The position numbers and the translations under genes are program-made. Shown here piece after piece: positions 17,508 through 24,835 of a stretch of 64,000 bases of DNA. The notes beneath the pieces were generated by a model. That model was not told where the DNA came from and did not search any database. It saw only the letters and a list, made by a program, of their open reading frames with translations. How positions within the stretch are numbered: the stretch's first letter is position 1; each line of letters begins with the position of its first letter. This DNA comes from Oleiharenicola lentus (GTDB taxonomy: Bacteria > Verrucomicrobiota > Verrucomicrobiia > Opitutales > Opitutaceae), in assembly GCF_004118375.1 (NCBI RefSeq), contig NZ_SDHX01000002.1, forward strand, positions 485,001 to 549,000. The letters run 5' to 3'.

Positions 17508-18425
17508 TTATTCGCGGAGCGTGCGGCCGGTGAGATGGAGAAAGAGCGCTTCAAGCGTCGGGCGCTGGCTGGTGAAGAGGCGCGCGGGCAGTCCGCGGGC
17601 TTCGGACTGCGTGTAGAAATGGGACAGCTTCATCCCGGGTTGAGGGCGGAAACTGTAGGTGTCGCCGGCCTTGGCGATGGCACCGTGTCCGGCCAACTGC
17701 GCGGCCAGCGTCGCGGTATTTTCATCGGCTGGAAACCGGATCTCCTCCTCGAAGGGCAGCTTGAGCAGCAGTTCGTCGAGCGTGCCCAGCGCATGGATCT
17801 TGCCGTGGTCGATGATGCCGATGCGCGAGCACAGCCGAGTGGCCTCCTCCATGTAGTGCGTGGAGTAAATCACCGTCAGGCCTTCGCGATTGAGTTTCTC
17901 GAGAAACTCAAAGATGGCGCTGCGCGACTGCGGGTCCACGCCGACGGTGGGCTCGTCGCATAGCAGGAGTTTCGGCCGGTGCAGGAGCGAGGCGATGATG
18001 TTGAGGCGGCGCTGCATGCCGCCGGAGAAGGTCTGCACGAGATCGCGGCGACGGTCCGCCAGCTGCATGGCCTCGAGTCCCTGATCGATGCGCTCGCGCA
18101 ACGTGGCTCCGCCGAGCCCGTAGAGCTGACCGAAGACCCGGAGGTTCTGTTCCGCGCTGAGCTTTGGGTAGAGCGCGATGTGCTGTGGCACGAGCCCCAG
18201 CGCAAGACGCGCCGACGGATCGGCGGCCGTGAGCGGTTGGCCATTCAGGGTGAGCGCGCCGGCATCCGGGGAACGCAGACCGGCGACCAGCGACATGAGC
18301 GTGGACTTGCCGGCGCCATTGGGGCCGAGCAGACCGAAGAATTCGCCGGCTTCGATCCGCAGCGAAACGCCATCGAGCGCCGTGAGCGCGCCGTAGCGCT
18401 TGGTGATGTTTTCAAGGGAGAGCAT
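17508..18425 (-). CDS. ABC transporter ATP-binding protein
   Basis: This 305-aa ATPase energises the adjacent ABC-2 permease. It has Walker A LLGPNGAGKSTLM (about residue 35-45), signature FSGGMQRRL (about 135), Walker B LLCDEPTVGVD (about 155) and the switch histidine in IYSTHYMEEA. The C-terminal 80 residues are the accessory domain seen in ABC-A/DrrA-type exporters. It is the first gene of the pair and is divergent from the small secreted protein at 18686. Confidence 0.93.
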   Translation of the reverse strand: MLSLENITKRYGALTALDGVSLRIEAGEFFGLLGPNGAGKSTLMSLVAGLRSPDAGALTLNGQPLTAADPSARLALGLVPQHIALYPKLSAEQNLRVFGQLYGLGGATLRERIDQGLEAMQLADRRRDLVQTFSGGMQRRLNIIASLLHRPKLLLCDEPTVGVDPQSRSAIFEFLEKLNREGLTVIYSTHYMEEATRLCSRIGIIDHGKIHALGTLDELLLKLPFEEEIRFPADENTATLAAQLAGHGAIAKAGDTYSFRPQPGMKLSHFYTQSEARGLPARLFTSQRPTLEALFLHLTGRTLRE

Positions 18426-18685
18426 GGGAAAGGGTTGCGCCGAGGAATAGGTTATCCGTCCGCCAAGACGAGCCTCCCGTCATCTCCGAAGGTCATGGTC
18501 ATGGTGACCGGCACTTCCGTCCCATTGCCGGGAACGTCTGATTTCGACTTCGTGCCTTCGGCGAAAATTCAGAAACAGCGCGAAACCACGCAGAAAAATT
18601 CTTCTGCCTCATCCCTGCGCACTTACACACACGGCTGCAACTTGGCACATCGGGTGCGTGTAGTGAGGGCAGAACAATATCCGCC

Positions 18686-18982
18686 ATGAAAAAGAATTTC
18701 CTCATCATCGCCACCCTCGCGGGGCTCAGCACCATCGCCAGCGCCGCTTCAAAATCACCCGATTCCGAAGTTTTCGTGCTCCCGACCTATGTGGTCACCG
18801 CACCCCGTTTTGAATCGGCCGAGCAGCAAATCCGGACGAGCCTGAACGAGCTCCGTCACCAGCCCCTGCTCGCCAAGGCCATCACTCCGGACTTCAGCGC
18901 CCTGCGCCAGCATGTCGCCCCGGCCACCCGGGTTGCCCATGCCCCGGCTAACGTCACGGCGAAGTCCACGGCCAAATCCTGA
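18686..18982 (+). CDS. Small secreted protein with TonB-box-like segment
   Basis: This 98-aa protein has a clear signal peptide (MKKNFLIIATLAGLSTIASA, cleavage after AASA or ASA). The mature start contains EVFVLPTYVVTAPRF. That segment resembles the conserved stretch near the N-terminus of verrucomicrobial TonB-dependent receptors (pattern V-LSPFVVTA), but no receptor domain follows. The rest is helical and then Ala/Thr/Lys-rich. I do not recognise the family. It is an independent gene, followed by a strong terminator. About 260 bases upstream, between it and the ABC ATPase, hold no convincing gene. Confidence 0.65.
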   Translation: MKKNFLIIATLAGLSTIASAASKSPDSEVFVLPTYVVTAPRFESAEQQIRTSLNELRHQPLLAKAITPDFSALRQHVAPATRVAHAPANVTAKSTAKS

Positions 18983-19025
18983 GGCGAAGTCGCCTCCCAC
19001 TTTGTCAGTGCATTAGTGTGTGTGC

Positions 19026-19057
19026 AAAAAGCCGCCCCTGGGGAGGGGCGGCTTTTT
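19026..19057 (+). terminator. Strong intrinsic terminator (usable on both strands)
   Basis: AAAAAGCCGCCCC and GGGGCGGCTTTTT pair through an 8-bp GC stem extended by A-T pairs, with a short TGGGGA-type loop. It ends transcription of the small secreted gene before the Smr gene. Confidence 0.88.
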
Positions 19058-19085
19058 CATCGCCTGCCGCCGGCGATGCCCAAGC

Positions 19086-19391
19086 ATGGGGCGCATGGCC
19101 TCCGACGACCCCGAACAGCCCGTCGCCATCCCCATCACGGGTGAACTCGACTTGCACACGTTCCGGCCCGCGGAGATCGCGTCGTTGCTCGACGACTATT
19201 TTGCCGAGTGCCGTCGGCGTGGAATTTTTCGCGTGCGGGTGGTGCACGGCAAGGGCACCGGCACGCTGCGCACCACGGTGCACGCGCATCTGCGCCGCTC
19301 GCCCGGCGTGGCGGGCTTCGCGCACGGCGACGAGAACAGCGGAGGCTGGGGCGCGACCATCGTTACACTCAAACCGGATAATTCCTGCTGA
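19086..19391 (+). CDS. Smr-domain protein
   Basis: This protein of about 101 aa is essentially one Smr domain, with [19 protein letters not shown] and the [16 protein letters not shown] loop; LDLH and HGxGxG are the family hallmarks. Smr domains occur in MutS2 and in stand-alone proteins that act on nucleic acids or on collided ribosomes. This is the stand-alone form. The start must lie after the terminator at 19026-19057, so ATG 19086 (or 19095) is chosen. It is followed 44 bases later by the AIM24-like gene. Confidence 0.85.
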   Translation: MGRMASDDPEQPVAIPITGELDLHTFRPAEIASLLDDYFAECRRRGIFRVRVVHGKGTGTLRTTVHAHLRRSPGVAGFAHGDENSGGWGATIVTLKPDNSC

Positions 19392-19435
19392 AGCGCCGCG
19401 ACTTTCCTGCGATGATGCGGGTCCTTTCCCCACTT

Positions 19436-20236
19436 ATGAACGCCATGCACGAAATTGACTACAAGATCCACGGCGACGACATGCAGTTCGTCGAGATTGA
19501 GCTCGATCCGCAGGAGGCCGTCGTGGCCGAGGCGGGCGGCATGATGTATATGGACGACGGCATCGCCATGCAGACCATCTTCGGCGACGGCTCGCAGCAG
19601 AACTCCGGCTTCATGGGCGCGCTGCTCGGGGCCGGCAAGCGCCTGCTCACGGGCGAATCGCTCTTCATGACGGTCTTCCAGAACCAGCAGATGGGAAAAA
19701 AGAAGGTCGCGTTCGGCGCACCCTACCCCGGCAAGATAATCCCCGCCCACCTCAAGGAACTCGGCGGCGAGCTGATTGTGCAGAAGGACTCTTTTCTGTG
19801 CGCGGCCAAGGGCGTGAGCGTCGGCATTGCCTTCCAAAAGCGCCTCGGCGCCGGTCTCTTCGGTGGCGAAGGCTTCATCATGCAGCGGCTCACCGGCGAC
19901 GGCTGGGCCTTTGTCCATGCCGGCGGCACGCTCATGGAGCGCACGCTCAACCCGGGCGAAGTCCTCCGCGTGGACACGGGCTGCATCGTGGGCTTCCAGC
20001 CCAGCGTGGATTACGACATCCAGATGGTCGGCGGCATCAAATCCGCGTTGTTCGGCGGCGAGGGCCTGTTCTTCGCCACGCTGCGCGGCCCCGGAAAGAT
20101 CTGGCTTCAGTCCCTGCCTTTCTCCCGCCTGGCCGGTCGCATCGTCGCGGCTGCTCCGCAGACGGGCCGCGGCGGGCGCGAGGAAGGCTCGCTGCTCGGA
20201 GGTATCGGCCGCGTGCTCGACGGCGACAACCGGTGA
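19436..20236 (+). CDS. AIM24/TIGR00266-family protein
   Basis: This protein of about 266 aa is made of beta strands with the family's pattern: [21 protein letters not shown] near the start, [17 protein letters not shown] in the middle, [27 protein letters not shown], and [20 protein letters not shown] near the end. Bacterial members are widespread and of unsettled function; the yeast namesake is mitochondrial. There is no signal peptide or membrane helix. ATG 19445 is an equally plausible start. Confidence 0.87.
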   Translation: MNAMHEIDYKIHGDDMQFVEIELDPQEAVVAEAGGMMYMDDGIAMQTIFGDGSQQNSGFMGALLGAGKRLLTGESLFMTVFQNQQMGKKKVAFGAPYPGKIIPAHLKELGGELIVQKDSFLCAAKGVSVGIAFQKRLGAGLFGGEGFIMQRLTGDGWAFVHAGGTLMERTLNPGEVLRVDTGCIVGFQPSVDYDIQMVGGIKSALFGGEGLFFATLRGPGKIWLQSLPFSRLAGRIVAAAPQTGRGGREEGSLLGGIGRVLDGDNR

Positions 20237-20322
20237 GGCCGTTCATCCGCGATTAGGTCCGTTCGTCTCCCCGCAGCTCGGCTTCCGCGCCGGGCTGCTT
20301 CATTTACCATCCCGCACACCTT

Positions 20323-20859
20323 ATGAAAACCACCCTGTTTTACGGCTTCGTCATGGCTCTCGCAGGCTCCCTGCTGACCTACATCCTGTTCTTCCTTGGA
20401 TATCACGACTCTGTCGAAAAGTTCACCACGGCCCAGACCATCGCGTCAGTGGTCGGTCTGCTGATCTGGATTACCTGCCTGCTTCTCGGCATCAGGGCAC
20501 GGCGCGACGAAGTACCGGCCCATGAAGCCTTTGGCTATGGGCGTGCATTGGGCGCCGGGACGCTGATCGCGCTCTGGGGTTCGCTTTTCGGCTCCATCTC
20601 ACACGCCATCTACATGATGTTCGTGAATCCCGATTTCCGCGAAGTCGTCGTGCAGAGTGAAATCGCCAAGATGGAAGCCAAGGGTGTGCCCGCGGCCCAA
20701 ATCGAACAGGCCGAGGGCATGGTTCGGATGATGACCGGACCGGTTGTGCAATCCATCTTCGCACTGATATTCGGATTCATCCTGTGCTTTATGGTCGCAT
20801 TGATTGTCGCCGCGTTTGTCCGCCGCCCTGCGACCGGCACACCGCCGCCGCTGGCCTGA
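20323..20859 (+). CDS. DUF4199-like membrane protein
   Basis: This 178-aa protein has four membrane segments (about 3-25, 40-60, 75-98 and 140-165). The periplasmic or cytoplasmic loop between helices 3 and 4 carries NPDFREVVVQSEIAKMEAKG. This layout and the Y/F-rich helix 3 (GTLIALWGSLFGSISHAIYM) fit DUF4199, a family of unknown function. It is followed by a hairpin terminator and is convergent with the PDZ gene. Confidence 0.72.
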   Translation: MKTTLFYGFVMALAGSLLTYILFFLGYHDSVEKFTTAQTIASVVGLLIWITCLLLGIRARRDEVPAHEAFGYGRALGAGTLIALWGSLFGSISHAIYMMFVNPDFREVVVQSEIAKMEAKGVPAAQIEQAEGMVRMMTGPVVQSIFALIFGFILCFMVALIVAAFVRRPATGTPPPLA

Positions 20860-20873
20860 GTTTAATAGAACAG

Positions 20874-20913
20874 ATCGGGATCGCGCACACACCACGCGAC
20901 CCCGATTATTTTC
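20874..20913 (+). terminator. Hairpin terminator after the DUF4199 gene
   Basis: ATCGGGATCGCG (20874-20885) pairs with CGCGACCCCGAT (20895-20906) with one mismatch and is followed by TATTTTCT. A second, perfect 10-bp stem (CTGGCGCGGA / TCCGCGCCAG, 20924-20945) lies just downstream, between the two convergent genes, and could serve the opposite strand. Confidence 0.65.
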
Positions 20914-20953
20914 TGCACACACCCTGGCGCGGAGATCCGCGCCAGAAACGTTT

Positions 20954-22006
20954 TCAGAGCGTCCGCATGCCGGGTTCGGTCGCGCTCACGTCATCGCCCG
21001 CCGGCAGCTCGAAGCGGATTTTGCGGGCCGGATTGAGGATCTTGGTCTCGATGTTGATCGAACCGGGTTCGCCACCGAATTCCGCCCCGCCGATGCTGTC
21101 GATCCGCGCCTTCACCTCGGCGGGCAGCTTGGCGTGCTCCTCAGGATTATTGATCGGGCCCTGGAAGGTGACCTTGCCGTCCTTGTCCTTCACCGTTAGC
21201 TCGCGCTTGCCCTCGGTGGCGTTGACCTCGACGGAACCGGCATCGTCGGAGAACACAAAATTGCCCGCGGTGAGGTCGAGGATGGTGGACCCTGCTCCGC
21301 CCGCCCGCCGCAAAACATGCACCCGGGGCTGGGCGAACCAGTGCATGCGGTCACCGCCGATCACGCGCATGACATCGGCCGGATCGCCGGGGGGAACCCC
21401 CATGGCCCCGGCGCCCGCCGGACCGCCGGGCATCGACCGAGAAAAGGCCATGACGTTGGGGCCTTCACCGCCAGGCAGAGCGTGGCCGAAGACCTGCACG
21501 GCCCGATCGCCCGGGGCACCCTCCCAAGCCAGTTTGGGCACTTCGCGCTCCGCGAGCTTTGCCTTGGCCGTGCTCTCCTTGCCGTTGCGGATGTAGGTTA
21601 GCTTCACCTCGTCGCCAGCCTTGTGGTTGCGCACAAGCACAGTGAGCTGCGCCATGTTAACCAAGATCTGGTCGTCGAGCTTGGTGAGCACGTCGTGCTC
21701 CTGGAGCAGGCTGGCGGCCGGGCTGCCCTCGGCCACCCGGCGCACCACGATGCCCGTACCCTTGGGCAGGCCGAGCTGGGCAGCGACGGTGGGATCGACG
21801 GGCGCCGTCTCAACGCCGAGGTAGGCGACTTTCTCCATCTCAGCCTGACCGGGACCATCCATCTTGAAGGCGAGGTGCGGGCCGTCGCCCTTGGCGGCGT
21901 GGTGACGGACGACAATCTCCTTCTTTATCTCGGGCTCGGCGAAGGCGCTGGTGGCCGTAGCCAACAGCAGGACGGGAAGCAAACGGGTGACGATTGGGTT
22001 TTTCAT
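20954..22006 (-). CDS. Periplasmic PDZ-domain protein, third gene of a sigma-factor operon
   Basis: This 350-aa protein has a signal peptide (residues 1-23, LLPVLLLATATSAFA). A PDZ domain lies at about 60-155 (YLGVETAPVDPTVAAQLGLP, then GIVVRRVAEGSPAASLLQEHDVL). The C-terminal half is rich in Gly, Pro and acidic residues and contains LTVKDKDGKVTFQGPI. No protease domain is present, so it is a binding or sensing protein rather than a DegP enzyme. It begins 11 bases after the anti-sigma-like gene, which suggests it acts in the same envelope-stress circuit. Confidence 0.8.
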   Translation of the reverse strand: MKNPIVTRLLPVLLLATATSAFAEPEIKKEIVVRHHAAKGDGPHLAFKMDGPGQAEMEKVAYLGVETAPVDPTVAAQLGLPKGTGIVVRRVAEGSPAASLLQEHDVLTKLDDQILVNMAQLTVLVRNHKAGDEVKLTYIRNGKESTAKAKLAEREVPKLAWEGAPGDRAVQVFGHALPGGEGPNVMAFSRSMPGGPAGAGAMGVPPGDPADVMRVIGGDRMHWFAQPRVHVLRRAGGAGSTILDLTAGNFVFSDDAGSVEVNATEGKRELTVKDKDGKVTFQGPINNPEEHAKLPAEVKARIDSIGGAEFGGEPGSINIETKILNPARKIRFELPAGDDVSATEPGMRTL

Positions 22007-22017
22007 GGGGAAAGGGT

Positions 22018-22539
22018 TCAGTCAAAACTGGCGCGCACGAGCCGCACTTCGTCGCGCGGCACGCTCCAGCGGACCGAAGCGTTGGTGTTCGGGTTTTTCC
22101 AAGTGTAGGTGTCCACGTAACGGTAGCGCACCTCGCGCCCCTCCGTGCGGTCAGGGAGCAGCGTCGGTTCGCTCTCGTGCAAATCGTAGAGCACCGACGA
22201 GGCATGCACGGGCTCGTAACGGTTGGTCGCAGCCACTACGGGCTTGAGGGAAGTCGAGGCGGTGTTCGCAACACCCGGCGACTCGGGCGCGACGGCCGGC
22301 GGGCGATCCCAAAGCAAGAAGGCGACCAGCAACGCAGCCGCCGCGCCGGCGAGCGACCACGAGGCCCATTTCCAGGACTGCCAGCTGTGCGCCGCGGTGT
22401 AGCGGCGCGCCGGAGCGGAAGCCGGCGTGGTTGCGGCCGGACCCAGTTCACGTTCGATCACCTGCATCAGCGCAGCGGAGGGCGCGCGCGGCGTCAGGCG
22501 CTTCAGTTCGTTTTCGAGTTCTTGGAGGGACTCATCCAT
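22018..22539 (-). CDS. Probable anti-sigma factor, single-pass membrane protein
   Basis: This 173-aa protein has an N-terminal cytoplasmic helical part (1-80), one membrane helix (about 86-104, WSLAGAAAALLVAFLLWD) and a short periplasmic domain with Tyr-rich VRYRYVDTYTWKNPN. It overlaps the ECF sigma gene by 8 bases, the classic sigma/anti-sigma coupling. No zinc-binding anti-sigma motif (H-x3-C-x2-C) is visible, so the assignment rests on position and topology. Confidence 0.6.
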   Translation of the reverse strand: MDESLQELENELKRLTPRAPSAALMQVIERELGPAATTPASAPARRYTAAHSWQSWKWASWSLAGAAAALLVAFLLWDRPPAVAPESPGVANTASTSLKPVVAATNRYEPVHASSVLYDLHESEPTLLPDRTEGREVRYRYVDTYTWKNPNTNASVRWSVPRDEVRLVRASFD

Positions 22540-23047
22540 GGCAAAGGGGCTCCAGTTGCTTGCGGAGGGCGGTCAGGGCGTAGCGGTAGCGCGACGCCGC
22601 AGTGTTGGGCGAGATGCCGAGCGTCTCACCGATCTGCTCGAAGGTGAGGTCCTGCCAGATTTTGAGCGCCAGCACCTCGCGTTGCTCAGCCGGCAGGCGG
22701 CGGAGGGCCGTTTCGATTTCCTGGCGGCGTTCATCGCCCTCGCCGGGCAGCTTTTGAAAAAGGGCCTCGCGCTCCTCCAAGCCACCATCCGCGCGTTCCT
22801 CGCGGGCCGTGCGGCGGTCTTCGCGGCGGGCGAGATCCAGCGCCGCACGGCGGATGGAAGTGACCAGCAGGGCCTGCGGGTCGCCCGGGAGGTGCCGCTG
22901 GTTCCGCCAGTAGCGCACGAAAGCCTCCTGAAGCACATCCTCGGCATCGGCCAGCGAGCGGGTCCACTGGCGGGCGCACAGCAGAAGGCGGGGGCCGTGG
23001 GCCTCGATCCATTGCTTCCAAGTGCTGTGCTCATGGGCGCTCTCCAT
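22532..23047 (-). CDS. ECF-type RNA polymerase sigma factor
   Basis: This 171-aa sigma factor has only regions 2 and 4. Region 2 includes SLADAEDVLQEAFVRYWRN (about 30-50) and ALLVTSIRRAALDLARR. Region 4 is the HTH with LPAEQREVLALKIWQDLTFE and IGETLGISPNTAASRYRYAL. ATG 23047 is chosen because the 37 residues added by the upstream in-frame start have no sigma-like sequence. It heads the operon with the anti-sigma-like and PDZ genes and probably controls an envelope response and itself. Confidence 0.88.
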   Translation of the reverse strand: MESAHEHSTWKQWIEAHGPRLLLCARQWTRSLADAEDVLQEAFVRYWRNQRHLPGDPQALLVTSIRRAALDLARREDRRTAREERADGGLEEREALFQKLPGEGDERRQEIETALRRLPAEQREVLALKIWQDLTFEQIGETLGISPNTAASRYRYALTALRKQLEPLCHG

Positions 23048-23135
23048 GCGGGTGGGTTCGGTGCTTTTCCTGAAGAGCGTCACAGTCGGACGGGTTTGTC
23101 TGAAATTATCCCGCGAATCGCCGGATGCAGACATT

Positions 23136-23170
23136 AAAAGAGGCCGGGGGTTCTTCACCCACCGGCCTCT
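23136..23170 (-). terminator. Intrinsic terminator after the 61-aa membrane peptide
   Basis: On the minus strand AGAGGCCGG and CCGGCCTCT form a perfect 9-bp stem with a 14-nt loop, followed by TTTTAA. It separates the small gene from the sigma-factor operon downstream. Confidence 0.8.
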
Positions 23171-23207
23171 GTTAGGACTATCTCTGCTTAAAGTAAAAAA
23201 CCGCGAC

Positions 23208-23393
23208 TTAGGCGGTGTAGGTGCGCTGACGGCTGTAGTCGGCGGCGGTAAGGGCCACCAGGGCGGCTACCGCGAGGTAACCGACGGCAACCGCAACGCC
23301 CACTGCGAAGTCACCAGCGAGGTTGGTGATGCCGAAGCCAGCAATGGCAGCGGCAGCAACATTGGTGATGATTTGGATCGTGTTGGTCTTCAT
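23208..23393 (-). CDS. Small hydrophobic protein of 61 aa
   Basis: The ATG at 23393 gives MKTNTIQIITNVAAAAIAGF and then FAVGVAVAVGYLAVAALVAL, two probable membrane segments or one long one, and a polar C-terminus. I do not recognise the family. Support for a real gene comes from a good promoter upstream (-35/-10 at 23448-23475) and a clean terminator downstream. It is divergent from the LysR gene. Confidence 0.65.
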   Translation of the reverse strand: MKTNTIQIITNVAAAAIAGFGITNLAGDFAVGVAVAVGYLAVAALVALTAADYSRQRTYTA

Positions 23394-23447
23394 AAAATTG
23401 ATGTCTATTTGAGTTTGTCTTGGGCCACCTGTTTCAGTGACGCCCCT

Positions 23448-23475
23448 ACTATACGGCATGTCTTGCAATAGCCAA
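23448..23475 (-). promoter_or_regulatory. Candidate sigma-70 promoter for the 61-aa peptide
   Basis: On the minus strand TTGGCT and TATAGT (5/6 to the -10 consensus) are separated by 16 bases and lie about 55 bases before the ATG. The divergent LysR gene starts at 23512, so LysR autoregulation or control of this gene is possible. Confidence 0.5.
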
Positions 23476-23511
23476 AATACTTAGTTTCTATTGTTTCTAT
23501 CTGATTTTCCT

Positions 23512-24435
23512 ATGGAGTTATACCAGTTGCGTTACTTCTTGGCAGTGGCTGAGACAGGGAATTTTACGAAAGCCGCCGGTCGCGTCTTCGTTTCCCAACC
23601 GTCACTCAGCCAGCAAATCCTCAACCTCGAAGAGGAGCTAGGACAGCAACTCTTCCATCGTCTTGGGAGAAAGGTAGTTCTCACCGATGCCGGACAGAAA
23701 CTACTGGAAAGCGCCCGCCGCATCGTGGCCGACGCCGATCAGACAATTCAGGAGCTCAAGGAGAGCACCGGCCTTGGCCCCAAGGTCAAGGTCGGGGCCC
23801 TGCAGACCGTCGCCCACTTCTTTTTTCCCGCCGTCATGGCGCACTGCCGGGCCAACGACATCCCGCTGATTATCCATACCCGCGAAGACTTCCGCCGCCC
23901 GCTGGCCGAGGCCGTGCTGGAGGGACAGCTCGACTGGGCCCTGATTTCCCTGCCCTTCAATGAACCCCGGCTGCACTTCGAGAAACTCTACACCGAGCCG
24001 CTCTGGGTCGCCATGAGTGCCAACCATCGGCTCGCGCAGCTAGATCATCTCACCTTCGCCTCCTTGCGGGACGAAAGCTTCATCCTGATGGGCGAGGCGT
24101 CTACCCTCACTCAGCACATCCAGCGTTTCTGCGGGGATCACGACTTCGAGCCGAAGATCAGCCACCGCTGCGCCCAGGTTTCCACCGCCAAATCGCTCAC
24201 CGCGATGGGCCTCGGCATCACCATCCTCCCCAAGAGCGCGCGTAGCGCCACCGACCCCGAGGGCCTCATCTTCCGCAAGTTTAGCGGCCCGGTGCAACCC
24301 TCGCGCGATATCGCCCTGGTGCGGCACCGCCGTCGCCACCTGGGGCGCGGGGCCCAGCTATTTGTCGAGATCGCGCGCACGGTCGTCGGCCCGATCGCCA
24401 GCACCAACACCGCTCCGCCGCTGAAGGGCTCGTGA
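23512..24435 (+). CDS. LysR-family transcriptional regulator (OxyR/CysB-type layout)
   Basis: This 307-aa regulator starts at ATG 23512, giving MELYQLRYFLAVAETGNFTK. The winged HTH covers residues 1-60 (AGRVFVSQPSLSQQILNLEE) and a linker helix follows. The substrate domain runs from about 90 to 300. The N-terminus resembles the hydrogen-peroxide and catalase-type LysR regulators, but I see no conserved cysteine pair that would prove OxyR. Its target is unknown; the divergently transcribed 61-aa peptide is the nearest candidate. Confidence 0.88.
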   Translation: MELYQLRYFLAVAETGNFTKAAGRVFVSQPSLSQQILNLEEELGQQLFHRLGRKVVLTDAGQKLLESARRIVADADQTIQELKESTGLGPKVKVGALQTVAHFFFPAVMAHCRANDIPLIIHTREDFRRPLAEAVLEGQLDWALISLPFNEPRLHFEKLYTEPLWVAMSANHRLAQLDHLTFASLRDESFILMGEASTLTQHIQRFCGDHDFEPKISHRCAQVSTAKSLTAMGLGITILPKSARSATDPEGLIFRKFSGPVQPSRDIALVRHRRRHLGRGAQLFVEIARTVVGPIASTNTAPPLKGS

Positions 24436-24508
24436 CCTCTTCCAGAGCATCCTTGAGCGTCGCTTGCACGGTTGCCTCCAGCCGCAGGTCGGTTAAGTTA
24501 ATCTCACC

Positions 24509-24835
24509 ATGATCAACGCGATCAAAAAGACCCTCCTCGCGGGCCTCGGCGCCGCGGTCGTCACGAAAGAAAAGGTCGAGGCCGGCCTCGATGAACTGGT
24601 TAGTCAGGGCAAACTCAACGCCGCCGATGCACGCCGTCTGGCCCGCAAGCTCGCACGGGACGGACGTCGGGAATTTGCCGAACTGAGCAACGACGTCGGT
24701 GAAAAACTGCACGACCTCGCGCTCAAGTCCGCCCGCGAAGGCCAGACCCGCCTCCGCCAGCTCGAGGCCCACCTGAAGAAAGTCGAACAGCAGAATAAGC
24801 CCCGCCGCGCCAAACCAGCCCGTCGCGCGAAGTGA
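24509..24835 (+). CDS. Phasin-like coiled-coil protein upstream of ubiB
   Basis: This 108-aa protein is almost fully helical. A short apolar N-terminus (MINAIKKTLLAGLGAAVV) is followed by charged heptads (about 18-92) and a basic Arg/Ala/Lys tail. It resembles the polyhydroxyalkanoate granule-associated (phasin-like) small proteins often found next to UbiB kinases. No PHA synthase is seen here. Its stop overlaps the GTG start of ubiB (GTGA), so the two are translated together. Confidence 0.72.
   Translation: MINAIKKTLLAGLGAAVVTKEKVEAGLDELVSQGKLNAADARRLARKLARDGRREFAELSNDVGEKLHDLALKSAREGQTRLRQLEAHLKKVEQQNKPRRAKPARRAK

Noticed and set aside
18453-18575. Short minus-strand peptide ending VTMTMTFGDDGRLVLADG just before the ABC ATPase start
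   Set aside because: It has a protein-like look but no start codon and a stop upstream; it may be a gene relic but cannot be supported.
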